Source: an uncultured Caryophanales bacterium
Lineage (GTDB): Bacteria > Bacillota_I > Bacilli_A > RF39 > UBA660
DNA length: 12,772 nt
Direction of reading: 5' to 3'
NCBI GenBank assembly: GCA_946535455.1
Contig: CAMNDO010000004.1
Coordinates: 1-12,772 of the forward strand
Shown piece by piece: positions 6,864 through 12,772 of the stretch. The stretch's first letter is position 1. Each line of letters begins with the position of its first letter. Both the position numbers and the translations under genes were made by a program. The notes under the pieces are model-generated. The model ran no database searches and was not told where the DNA came from. It worked only from the letters and a program-made list of their open reading frames with translations.

Positions 6864-8210
6864 TTATTCCTCCTCTTTATTCTTTCGTAAATTCAAGAAC
6901 GTAGAAGTGTTTTTCTTAAATAATAACTCAATGGTTGCGGTTGGTCCATTACGATGTTTTCCTATAATTAATTCACTGACACTATTATTATCTTCTGTTC
7001 TTGCTTCTTTATTGTAATAATCATCTCGGTATAAGAATGCGACAATATCAGCATCTTGCTCAATAGAACCAGACTCTCTCAAATCACTCATGAGTGGTCT
7101 TTTATCTTCTCTCGATTCTACTCCACGAGAAAGTTGAGATAATGCAATGACTGGTACTCCAAGTTCCATCGCTAATGTTTTTAAACTTCTAGAAATATCC
7201 GAAACTTCTTGTTGTCGATTGGCACCATAATTCTTTCCACCAGATACTAATTGTAAGTAGTCGATAACAACTAATGCCAATCCTTTTTCACTGCTGGCTA
7301 GTCGTCTACATTTTGCACGAATTTCTCCAATGGTAATTCCTGGTGTATCATCCATGACTAGATTGGTAGTCGCCAAACGAGAAACAGCTTCATTAATTCT
7401 TTTCCAATCTTGATTCATCAAATTTCCTGTTCTTAATTTGTATCCTTCTAATTGTCCTAATGAAGATAAAATACGCATAGCTAGTTGTTCTGCACTCATT
7501 TCTAAGTTAAATAGTGCTACTGATTTTTCTTGTTCCATCGCAACATGTGTTGCTAGATTTAAGGCAAATGCTGTTTTTCCCATAGCAGGTCTTGCTGCAA
7601 TAATAATTAATTCATTTGGATGAAGACCTGTCGTAATACGATCAAAATCATACCATCCTGTCGCAAGTCCTGTAATTTCTCCTTTATGCTCTGATAATCT
7701 TTCTAAGTCTGATTGTGTTTTTGTCAAAATATCTTTGATGGTTCTAAATTCACTAGACTTTCTATTTTTAACAATACTTAATATTTTCTTTTCCGAATTA
7801 TCTAAAATTTCATTTACCGTTTCATCTGTACGATATCCTTCTTGTGCAATTTCAGAAGCGGTTTCTATTAAGTTTCTCAAAATAGCAGATTCTTCTACAT
7901 TTTGAATATAATAATCAATATTGGTTGCTGTAGGAACAAAGTTTAATACTTCGGTTAAATACTCTACTCCTCCTACTTCATTTAGTTGTTTTTTCTTTTT
8001 TAAATGCCCAGTAACGGTTGTAATATCAATTGGAGTTTTCTCATCTTGTAATTCCAACATAGAAGCAAAAATCTTACTATTTTTGTCATTATAAAAAGAC
8101 TCAGGGGTTAGACTCTCAGCTGCTTTTTGTAGAGCATATTTGGATAAAAAACATGCTCCTAATACAGATTCCTCTGCTTCTATATTATTTGGTAATGATC
8201 TGTTTGGCAT
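6864..8210 (-). CDS. dnaB: Replicative DNA helicase
   Basis: A 448-residue hexameric 5'-3' helicase of the replication fork (DnaC in B. subtilis naming). The N-terminal domain is at about 1-105, a linker helix lies at about 106-175, and the RecA-like ATPase domain follows. Walker A is ARPAMGKT (Lys212), Walker B is ALVVIDYLQL (Asp317), and the LSQLSRGVESR and QDADIVAFLYRDDYY blocks are present. The length is normal and no intein interrupts the motifs. It is preceded by rplI with a 10-nt gap (RBS AGGTGATTTT before the ATG) and followed 2 nt later by the M23 gene. rplI-dnaB adjacency is conserved in Firmicutes. Confidence 0.97.
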   Translation of the reverse strand: MPNRSLPNNIEAEESVLGACFLSKYALQKAAESLTPESFYNDKNSKIFASMLELQDEKTPIDITTVTGHLKKKKQLNEVGGVEYLTEVLNFVPTATNIDYYIQNVEESAILRNLIETASEIAQEGYRTDETVNEILDNSEKKILSIVKNRKSSEFRTIKDILTKTQSDLERLSEHKGEITGLATGWYDFDRITTGLHPNELIIIAARPAMGKTAFALNLATHVAMEQEKSVALFNLEMSAEQLAMRILSSLGQLEGYKLRTGNLMNQDWKRINEAVSRLATTNLVMDDTPGITIGEIRAKCRRLASSEKGLALVVIDYLQLVSGGKNYGANRQQEVSDISRSLKTLAMELGVPVIALSQLSRGVESREDKRPLMSDLRESGSIEQDADIVAFLYRDDYYNKEARTEDNNSVSELIIGKHRNGPTATIELLFKKNTSTFLNLRKNKEEE

Positions 8211-8220
8211 AAAATCACCT

Positions 8221-8658
8221 CTACTTTATTACATGCACTTTTATGGTAGCTACTACCTCTGGATGAAGACGAATATTCACATTATGAAATCCTAAGGAAG
8301 AAATATTATTCATTTCAACCATATTTTTCTCAATCGAATATCCTTTTTTTCCTAATCCTTCTTTGATTTGTTTGATACTAATACTACCAAACACTTTATC
8401 TCCTGCTCCTGTTTTTACTTGAAATTCTAATGTTTCTTTGTCTAATTTTTGTTTCATTTCCATAGCTTGTTTTTTATTTTCTTCTTTTGTTTTTTCTAAC
8501 TTTGCAAGCTCATGGTTTAATTTTGTTACATTTTCTTTTGTCTTTTTTATGGCATACCCATTTTTAATTAAGAAGTTTTCGGCATATCCATCTTTTACTT
8601 TCTTGATTTCACCCTTTTTACCTTGATTTTTTAAATCTTTGATAAAAATAACTTCCAT
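8221..8658 (-). CDS. rplI: 50S ribosomal protein L9
   Basis: A 145-residue protein with normal L9 architecture. The N-terminal rRNA-binding domain begins [18 protein letters not shown] and contains [14 protein letters not shown] long charged connecting helix follows (about 40-75), then the C-terminal domain with VFGSIS and [13 protein letters not shown]. It binds 23S rRNA near the L1 stalk. The start is 1 nt after the stop of the DHH gene (TAATATG), and the end is TAG, 10 nt before dnaB. Confidence 0.97.
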   Translation of the reverse strand: MEVIFIKDLKNQGKKGEIKKVKDGYAENFLIKNGYAIKKTKENVTKLNHELAKLEKTKEENKKQAMEMKQKLDKETLEFQVKTGAGDKVFGSISIKQIKEGLGKKGYSIEKNMVEMNNISSLGFHNVNIRLHPEVVATIKVHVIK

Positions 8659-8659
8659 A

Positions 8660-9646
8660 TTATTCGCCTTCTTCTTTGATTACTTTTTTTAACTCTTGTT
8701 CTACTTTACTAATCGTTGTATTTTCAAATCTAGCTGCCCCATTGAAAGAGTCTCCTCCTCCACCTAGTTTTACTAAAATCTCACTAATATCATAGTTTCC
8801 TAAACTTCTAGCACTTAATCCTACTGTGTCTTTTCCTATCTTTCCAATGACAAAAGATGCTTCTATGTTATTAAAGAAAAGAAGAGTGTCTGCTACTTTC
8901 GCTAAATCCTCTCTACGGTATTCCGTATAAGGACTTCCCTTAGTAAAAGCTACATTTTTATGAATGGTCTCAATATCAGACATCATTTTTTGTCTTTCTA
9001 CATAGGACTCAATATCTTGTTTTAATAAGTACTGTACTTTTTTTGCACTTGCTCCTAACGAAGTTAAATAATAAGATGTATAAAATGTTTCTGCATTGGT
9101 ATTTAAAGTAAAGTTATTGGTATCTAATACAATTCCTGATAATAGAATCGTTGCATAATAAGAATCAATTTCTACATCATAATATTCAATTAAATTCGCA
9201 ATCATTTCACAAGTACTAGATACTTTATCATCCATAATCATGAGAGCATCTTTGATTGATGTTTTTCCTAAATCATGATGATCAATCACTATTTTTTTCT
9301 CAATACTTTGTAGTGCTTCTTTACTTTGTACAAGATCCTTCTTATTCGTATCTAATATGATTAATAAGTTTTTCTTTTCGTTTTTATGTTTATATTCTTC
9401 TAATCTTTCACTACGAATAATATCCACACAGCCCTCTAGTTCTCTTAAAACTTTTTCTACCCCTAGTTCATGTTCTTTATCATCGATAATTAAATATACA
9501 TTCTTCTTTTTTCTTTTTAGAATCATGTACATTCCAATAGAACTTCCTAGAGCATCTAAATCCAAATCTTTATGAGCCATTAAAAATATATTTTTGGCTT
9601 TTCGAATCGTGCAATTTAATTTTTTTCGTTCCCTAATGATACTCAT
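8660..9646 (-). CDS. Stand-alone DHH/DHHA1 phosphodiesterase in the gdpP position
   Basis: A 328-residue soluble protein with a DHH domain (about 1-185) and a DHHA1 domain (about 200-325). The likely metal ligands are visible: His25, Asp29 and Asp31 ([11 protein letters not shown]), Asp99 (LDTN), DHH at 122-124, and Asp175 (VLDTNN). Position before rplI-dnaB identifies it as the counterpart of GdpP (YybT), which degrades c-di-AMP. GdpP is about 650 residues and has two membrane segments, PAS and a degenerate GGDEF before the DHH part; all of that is absent, and a ncRNA and promoter lie directly upstream. The GGGGH motif normally seen in DHHA1 of GdpP reads GGGGD here (Asp299). It may cleave c-di-AMP or pApA, or be an altered oligonucleotide phosphodiesterase. 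It is the first gene of the operon, with AGGAGG 4 nt before the ATG. Confidence 0.85.
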   Translation of the reverse strand: MSIIRERKKLNCTIRKAKNIFLMAHKDLDLDALGSSIGMYMILKRKKKNVYLIIDDKEHELGVEKVLRELEGCVDIIRSERLEEYKHKNEKKNLLIILDTNKKDLVQSKEALQSIEKKIVIDHHDLGKTSIKDALMIMDDKVSSTCEMIANLIEYYDVEIDSYYATILLSGIVLDTNNFTLNTNAETFYTSYYLTSLGASAKKVQYLLKQDIESYVERQKMMSDIETIHKNVAFTKGSPYTEYRREDLAKVADTLLFFNNIEASFVIGKIGKDTVGLSARSLGNYDISEILVKLGGGGDSFNGAARFENTTISKVEQELKKVIKEEGE

Positions 9647-9672
9647 AACTCCTCCTATAAAGTTCCATTTTT

Positions 9673-9701
9673 ATTATATAATAGATTCCCTCATTTGTCT
9701 A
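9673..9701 (-). promoter_or_regulatory. Promoter of the DHH-rplI-dnaB-M23-walJ-rlmH-ung operon
   Basis: On the minus strand, -35 is TAGACA (9696-9701), the spacer is 17 nt, and -10 is TATAAT (9673-9678). The predicted start is near 9666, about 20 nt before the ATG. It is the only strong promoter I see for the seven-gene operon. Confidence 0.82.
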
Positions 9702-9714
9702 ATCGAAATAAAGC

Positions 9715-9739
9715 AAAAAAATGTAGTTTCCTACATTTA
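9715..9739 (-). terminator. Terminator of the ncRNA gene
   Basis: On the minus strand ATGTAG-GAAA-CTACAT (9736-9721) forms a 6-bp stem with a GNRA tetraloop. Flanking A/T pairs extend it, and a run of T follows (9720-9715). It separates the 6S-like RNA from the downstream DHH operon promoter. Confidence 0.85.
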
Positions 9740-9752
9740 TTTTTGAAATATA

Positions 9753-9910
9753 TTGTCTAAAAAACGAGGGGATAAAACCCGCTTCTTCCAGGTGGGTATC
9801 TATACTCAACTTTTAGGATTCCTATTCTAGATAGGCTTTCAACACCGGTTGACTTGTTCCAGATTCCCTTATTTTAACTTGGTCGGTTTCATAACTCAAT
9901 CTCTAGACAA
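9753..9910 (-). ncRNA. ssrS: Probable 6S RNA
   Basis: A non-coding transcript of about 158 nt (about 195 nt to the terminator). The predicted fold is a rod. A closing stem pairs 9911-9900 with 9764-9752 (UUGUCUA with UAGACAA, then A/G-U pairs). GAG 9897-9895 pairs with CUC 9768-9766, and AUGAAACC 9892-9885 pairs with GGUUUUAU 9779-9772. A large open bubble follows (16 nt at 9884-9869 opposite 14 nt at 9793-9780). A further stem GGG-A-AUCU / AGAU-A-CCC (9868-9861 with 9801-9794) leads to an apical hairpin, CCUAU-CUAGA-AUAGG (9835-9821). Closing stem, central bubble and terminal stem is the architecture of 6S RNA, which binds the RNA polymerase housekeeping holoenzyme by imitating an open promoter. 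Fold, length and own promoter and terminator support it; I could not run a covariance search. A novel structured RNA is the alternative. T-box, tmRNA and SRP RNA motifs are absent. Confidence 0.6.
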
Positions 9911-9914
9911 TTCT

Positions 9915-9923
9915 ATTGTATCA
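9915..9923 (-). promoter_or_regulatory. Extended -10 promoter of the ncRNA
   Basis: The minus strand reads TGATACAAT, an extended -10 with TACAAT at 9915-9920. No strong -35 is present at 16-18 nt. The predicted start is at about 9908-9910, exactly where the 5' arm of the closing stem begins, which supports the start of the RNA. Confidence 0.7.
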
Positions 9924-9986
9924 TCCTTTTTTCATTATGAACTTTTTTGAATGAGTTTTTTTCTATCTCACTGTCAAATTGTGTTC

Positions 9987-10012
9987 AAAAAAAAGAATGA
10001 TTTCTCATTCTT
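9987..10012 (-). terminator. Terminator of the rpsF-ssb-rpsR operon
   Basis: Immediately after the rpsR stop the minus strand has GAATGA-GAAA-TCATTC (10010-9995) followed by eight T (9994-9987). The stem-loop begins at the stop codon itself. Confidence 0.88.
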
Positions 10013-10226
10013 ATCTTGAATAAGGCATCAATGCAATAGCACGAGCTCTTTTAATTTGTTTGGCAATGAATCTTTGATGTAAAGCACAGTTTCCTGTTAC
10101 ACGTCTTGGAACAATTTTTCCTTTTTCATTTGTATATCTTTTTAATGTTTCTACATCTTTATAATCAACGGTTTTTCCCGTACACATTGCACATACTTTT
10201 TTCTTTCTACGACTAAATTCTGCCAT
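10011..10226 (-). CDS. rpsR: 30S ribosomal protein S18, zinc-binding form
   Basis: A 71-residue protein of the 30S platform that pairs with S6. Family blocks are clear: [21 protein letters not shown], and a basic C-terminal helix with [11 protein letters not shown]. It carries CAMC at residues 12-15 and CALH at 47-50, the set of zinc ligands of C+ S18 proteins; B. subtilis S18 lacks them. It is the last gene of the operon, 20 nt after ssb, with an AGGAGG ribosome site. No Zur-like operator is apparent in the operon promoter. Confidence 0.97.
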   Translation of the reverse strand: MAEFSRRKKKVCAMCTGKTVDYKDVETLKRYTNEKGKIVPRRVTGNCALHQRFIAKQIKRARAIALMPYSR

Positions 10227-10246
10227 GATCTTTCCTCCTTTTTCTT

Positions 10247-10720
10247 TTAAAATGGTAATTCATCATCGCTAATTTCAATACTATCTCCAAAATCTGCAAA
10301 TGGATTACTATCTACATCTGTTCCTTTTGGTTCACTATCTCCAAAGTCATATGGAGTAGGTTCAGAGTCTGATGAAGTATTGCTATTAGAATTGTTTGAG
10401 GAATTTTTAGATCCTAAGAATTCAACATTATCTGCAACAACTTCTGTCACATATCTCTTTTGTCCATCTTTATCATCATAGCTTCTTGTTTGGATTCTTC
10501 CATCAATGGCTACTTGACTTCCTTGACTTAAATAATTTTTTACATTTTCTGCTTGTTTTCTCCAAACAACGATATTAATAAAATCTGCTTCTCTTTCTCC
10601 TTGTTGATTGGAAAAATTTCGATTCACTGCGATAGAAAATGTCGCAACTGGAATATTACTTCCTGTATATCTCAATTCTGGATCTCTTGTTAATCTTCCT
10701 ACTAATACTACTCTATTCAT
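10247..10720 (-). CDS. ssb: Single-stranded DNA-binding protein
   Basis: A 157-residue protein. The OB-fold is at about residues 1-105 ([19 protein letters not shown] to [10 protein letters not shown]), with conserved DFINIVVW. A low-complexity Ser/Asn/Asp linker (about 106-145) leads to the acidic tip DDELPF, the docking peptide for partner repair and replication proteins. It coats single-stranded DNA at the fork. The place between rpsF and rpsR is the conserved Firmicutes position of the essential ssbA type. RBS GAGGT precedes the ATG by 6 nt; the gap from rpsF is 19 nt. Confidence 0.97.
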   Translation of the reverse strand: MNRVVLVGRLTRDPELRYTGSNIPVATFSIAVNRNFSNQQGEREADFINIVVWRKQAENVKNYLSQGSQVAIDGRIQTRSYDDKDGQKRYVTEVVADNVEFLGSKNSSNNSNSNTSSDSEPTPYDFGDSEPKGTDVDSNPFADFGDSIEISDDELPF

Positions 10721-10739
10721 AATATTACCTCTTTTTTTC

Positions 10740-11030
10740 TTAGTTTTCTTCTTTTCTTACGATTAAATGACGAAGCAAGTTTTCATTAATTCTAGCAACA
10801 CGATTGAATTCTGCTTCTGCTTCTTTAGAAGCTTCTACAACAAATAAATAATAATAACCTGTTGCGAACTTTCTAATTTCATAAGCTAATTCTTTTTGTC
10901 CCATTGCTTGTTCTTCTATGATTTTTGCTTTTGCATCTGTTAGAACCTTTTTCATGCTTTCTGCTGTCTTTTTAATTTCAGCTTCCTCCATATCTGGTCT
11001 AACAATGAACATAATTTCATATTGATTCAT
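10740..11030 (-). CDS. rpsF: 30S ribosomal protein S6
   Basis: A 96-residue protein with normal S6 length and fold blocks: [11 protein letters not shown] at the start, [16 protein letters not shown] in the middle, and [15 protein letters not shown] at the end. It binds S18 and 16S rRNA in the platform. It is the first gene of rpsF-ssb-rpsR, has a strong AGGAGGTGG ribosome site, and is transcribed from the promoter at 11099-11127 through a hairpin leader. Confidence 0.97.
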   Translation of the reverse strand: MNQYEIMFIVRPDMEEAEIKKTAESMKKVLTDAKAKIIEEQAMGQKELAYEIRKFATGYYYLFVVEASKEAEAEFNRVARINENLLRHLIVRKEEN

Positions 11031-11059
11031 TATTTTTCCACCTCCTTTTGGACTTATAG

Positions 11060-11092
11060 GCTATCTCTGATAGCAAGGAGTATCAAATACTC
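11060..11092 (-). promoter_or_regulatory. Double-hairpin leader of rpsF mRNA
   Basis: The predicted mRNA starts at about 11092 with two consecutive perfect 6-bp stem-loops: GAGTAT-TTG-ATACTC (11092-11078) and GCTATC-AGA-GATAGC (11074-11060). The rpsF ribosome site follows about 13 nt later. Many bacteria regulate this operon by S6:S18 binding to a leader hairpin with an unpaired CCG; I do not see that motif here. The hairpins could stabilise the 5' end or form a different regulatory element. Confidence 0.5.
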
Positions 11093-11098
11093 GAAGGT

Positions 11099-11127
11099 AT
11101 TATAACAAAGATAAATAAAAATGTCTA
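11099..11127 (-). promoter_or_regulatory. Promoter of rpsF-ssb-rpsR
   Basis: The minus strand has TAGACA (11122-11127), a 17-nt spacer and TATAAT (11099-11104). The -35 and spacing are the same as those of the DHH operon promoter. Confidence 0.85.
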
Positions 11128-11144
11128 GTTTATTTCCAAATTTA

Positions 11145-11153
11145 TGTTACAAT
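11145..11153 (+). promoter_or_regulatory. Extended -10 promoter of the zinc-ribbon gene
   Basis: TGTTACAAT gives an extended -10 (TACAAT, 11148-11153) without a clear -35. It lies about 17 nt upstream of the ATG, so the leader is about 10 nt and the ribosome site AGGTGA (11160-11165) is at its very start. It fires divergently from the rpsF promoter, about 20 nt from that promoter's -35. Confidence 0.55.
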
Positions 11154-11169
11154 CTTTATAGGTGATTTT

Positions 11170-11892
11170 ATGAAGTTGATCGAGAAAAAATGTCCAAATT
11201 GTGGAGCTAGCTTAGAATTCGATGATCAAGCAAAGTCTTGTAAATGTAGTTATTGTCATCGTTCTTTTGAAATTGAACGAAATCAAGATAATTTAGAAGA
11301 GATAGAATTGATTTTTTCCAAAACGCCTAAGTTCTTTCTCATTCCTTTTATTTTGATATTTGTTTCAGTTATTACGATTTTTGTTTTTGTTTTTATTGGG
11401 ATTTCTTCTTATGATACTTTTCAAGATGAAGAAATATTAGACATTTTTGATATGGAAGATGTCTTATTATCGGATCTTTCTTCCATTCAAAATAGTGATT
11501 TTCGTTTTATTGATTCACAAGGAACGTCTATCATCACCAATTTGACCTTTGGATACCATGAATATCAAAGAGAAGGAAGAATAGAAAGAGTGAAGACTTT
11601 TCTTGCTTATCAAGAAGATGAAAATATATTAATTCCTGTTTATCAAGTAAATTATGCCAGTTGGCCAGAAAAAACAGAAAAGTATACAGTCTATATTCCC
11701 ATATTATTTGAAGATGTTATGATTTCTGATAAAAATATCAACATTCATGAATTAAGTTCTGGGAAAACAACTACAAATCAGTATTATTTGGGAAATAGCG
11801 GGTTTTCCATACCGGCTTATGATTCTTTAGAAAGTCTAGAACAAGATTTCATTCTACCTTTAGAAGAAGAATATATTGTCACACAAAAATAA
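11170..11892 (+). CDS. Zinc-ribbon membrane protein of unknown function
   Basis: A 240-residue protein I cannot assign to a named family. The N-terminus is a zinc ribbon (CPNCG at residues 8-12; CKCSYC at 24-29). One strongly hydrophobic membrane segment follows at about 54-78 (FFLIPFILIF to VFIGIS). The remaining 160 residues have no Cys and should lie outside the cell if the ribbon is inside. That part is acidic at first, then beta-rich (YHEYQREGRIERV, YTVYIPILFEDV). This ribbon-TM-extracytoplasmic layout resembles small envelope sensors or scaffold proteins, but no function follows from it. It is a single-gene plus-strand unit inserted between ychF and rpsF, which are direct neighbours in B. 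subtilis, and it ends at a bidirectional terminator. Confidence 0.8.
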   Translation: MKLIEKKCPNCGASLEFDDQAKSCKCSYCHRSFEIERNQDNLEEIELIFSKTPKFFLIPFILIFVSVITIFVFVFIGISSYDTFQDEEILDIFDMEDVLLSDLSSIQNSDFRFIDSQGTSIITNLTFGYHEYQREGRIERVKTFLAYQEDENILIPVYQVNYASWPEKTEKYTVYIPILFEDVMISDKNINIHELSSGKTTTNQYYLGNSGFSIPAYDSLESLEQDFILPLEEEYIVTQK

Positions 11893-11917
11893 AAGAAGAG
11901 AATCTCTTCTTTTTTTT
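11891..11917. terminator. Bidirectional terminator between zinc-ribbon gene and ychF
   Basis: GAAGAG-AAT-CTCTTC (11895-11909) has A residues on the left and a T-run (11910-11917) on the right. It serves the plus-strand gene and, in the other direction, ychF, whose stop codon lies in its flank. Confidence 0.85.
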
Positions 11918-12772
11918 ATACATTAAATCTAAAATGACAGATATCTCCATCTTGCATTAGATAATCTTTTCCTTCTAAACGAGCTTTTCCTGCTTCTTTT
12001 ACTTTTAATTCACTACCATATTCTATTAGATCTTCATATGAAATAACTTCTGCTCGGATGAATCCTTTTTCAAAGTCTGTATGAATAATTCCTGCACATT
12101 GTTTAGCATTCATTCCTTTTCGAAACGTCCATGCTCTTACTTCATCTTTTCCTACTGTGAAATAAGTAGCTAATCCTAAAATATCATATGTTGCGGTAAT
12201 CAGTTTATCTAATCCACTACCATCTAGTCCTAATCCTTCTAGCATTTCTTTTTTATCTTCCGCATCTAATTCACTTAATTCTTCTTCTACTTTTGCACAA
12301 AGACTAACCACTCTAGCATTTTCTTTGGATGCGTATTCTTTTACTTTTTGTACATATTCATTATCGGGATTTCCTAGTTCACTTTCTTTGATATTGGCAA
12401 GATAAATGATTGGTTTTTGCGTTAAGAAACTATAAGATTTAATAACTTTTTTCTCATCTTCCGTGAAATCTAGTTGACGTAGTGGTATATTTTCTAATAA
12501 TGCATTTTTACATTTTTCTAAAACTTCTACTTCTAATACATCATTTTTATCTTTTGTAGTTCTTGCTTTTTTACTAACACGTTCCAAACGATTATTGACG
12601 ATATCTAAATCGGCAATTGCCAACTCTAAGTTAATCGTTTCAATATCTCGTATAGGATCAATTTCTCCTTCGACATGAATAATTTTTCCATCATCAAAGC
12701 ATCTCACTACTTCTACAATCGCATCCGTTTCACGAATATGAGATAAGAATTTATTTCCTAATCCTTCTCCTT
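11916..12772 (-). CDS. ychF: YchF/EngD ribosome-binding ATPase (5' end outside window)
   Basis: The C-terminal 285 or so residues of an OBG-family P-loop protein of about 365. The reading frame is open to the right edge, where GEGLGNKFLSHIRETDAIVE matches the YchF switch region just after the missing G1 to G3 motifs. The GTG at 12707 is an internal Val codon in EVVRCFDD and not a start. A coiled-coil insert is at the left of IIYLANIKESE, and the TGS domain forms the last 65 residues (IIHTDFEKGFIRAEVI to DGDICHFRFNV). YchF binds ATP and the ribosome. In B. subtilis this gene precedes rpsF directly; here an opposite-strand gene separates them. Confidence 0.96.
   Translation of the reverse strand, partial: GEGLGNKFLSHIRETDAIVEVVRCFDDGKIIHVEGEIDPIRDIETINLELAIADLDIVNNRLERVSKKARTTKDKNDVLEVEVLEKCKNALLENIPLRQLDFTEDEKKVIKSYSFLTQKPIIYLANIKESELGNPDNEYVQKVKEYASKENARVVSLCAKVEEELSELDAEDKKEMLEGLGLDGSGLDKLITATYDILGLATYFTVGKDEVRAWTFRKGMNAKQCAGIIHTDFEKGFIRAEVISYEDLIEYGSELKVKEAGKARLEGKDYLMQDGDICHFRFNV

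Noticed and set aside
9357..9575. Ser/Phe-rich plus-strand frame
   Set aside because: Antisense to the DHH gene, with low-complexity composition mirroring Lys/Glu-rich codons and no ribosome site.
9753..9910. T-box riboswitch, tmRNA or SRP RNA
   Set aside because: No GGUGGNACC antiterminator motif, no tRNA-like ends, and no GGUCAGGNCCGGAAGGAAGCAGC-type SRP loop; the terminator precedes a new promoter, so no gene is under leader control.
12705..12707. GTG as the start of ychF
   Set aside because: The frame continues to the window edge with conserved YchF sequence upstream of this codon.
1..12772. CRISPR array, tRNA, rRNA, insertion sequence or attachment site
   Set aside because: No spaced direct repeats, cloverleaf sequences, transposase frames or terminal repeats were seen; intergenic space is small and accounted for.

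Overview
The window is AT-rich chromosome from a low-GC Gram-positive bacterium (Firmicutes/Bacilli-like). The order ychF, rpsF, ssb, rpsR, then a GdpP-type DHH gene, rplI, dnaB, walJ and rlmH matches the near-origin region of Bacillus subtilis (recalled, not searched). All 16 genes whose stop lies in the window end in TAA or TAG, and the ORFs read through intact with the standard bacterial code.

Left end (1-1817, minus strand): a three-gene type VII secretion cargo module. A small helical WXG100/Lap1-like protein is followed by a DUF4176 (Lap2-like) protein and the N-terminal 375 residues of a large LXG-type effector, which runs off the left edge. The toxin tip and any immunity gene are outside the window.

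1883-3490 (plus strand): a LemA-family membrane protein and phosphate acetyltransferase (pta) share a strong promoter and end at a bidirectional terminator.

3489-9701 (minus strand): a very compact seven-gene operon of DHH phosphodiesterase (GdpP-like but without the N-terminal half), rplI, dnaB, a secreted LysM-G5-M23 peptidoglycan hydrolase, walJ, rlmH and ung. Gaps are 1 to 10 nt. The purA-walR-walK-yycH-yycI stretch that usually lies between dnaB and walJ is absent, and the M23 hydrolase sits there instead.

9715-9923 (minus strand): a non-coding gene with its own extended -10 promoter, a rod-like predicted fold with a large central bubble, and its own terminator. It is best explained as a 6S RNA. 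This is the least obvious feature of the window and would be missed by protein-based annotation.

9987-11127 (minus strand): the rpsF-ssb-rpsR operon, with a consensus promoter, a leader of two back-to-back hairpins, and a terminator. S18 is the cysteine-containing, zinc-binding form.

11145-12772: a plus-strand gene for a zinc-ribbon membrane protein of unknown function is inserted between rpsF and ychF. The ychF gene (minus) runs off the right edge.

Most of the window is core translation, replication and envelope machinery. The accessory or novel parts are the LXG module, the candidate 6S RNA, the shortened GdpP-like enzyme with a changed GGGH motif, the missing walRK block, and the orphan zinc-ribbon protein.
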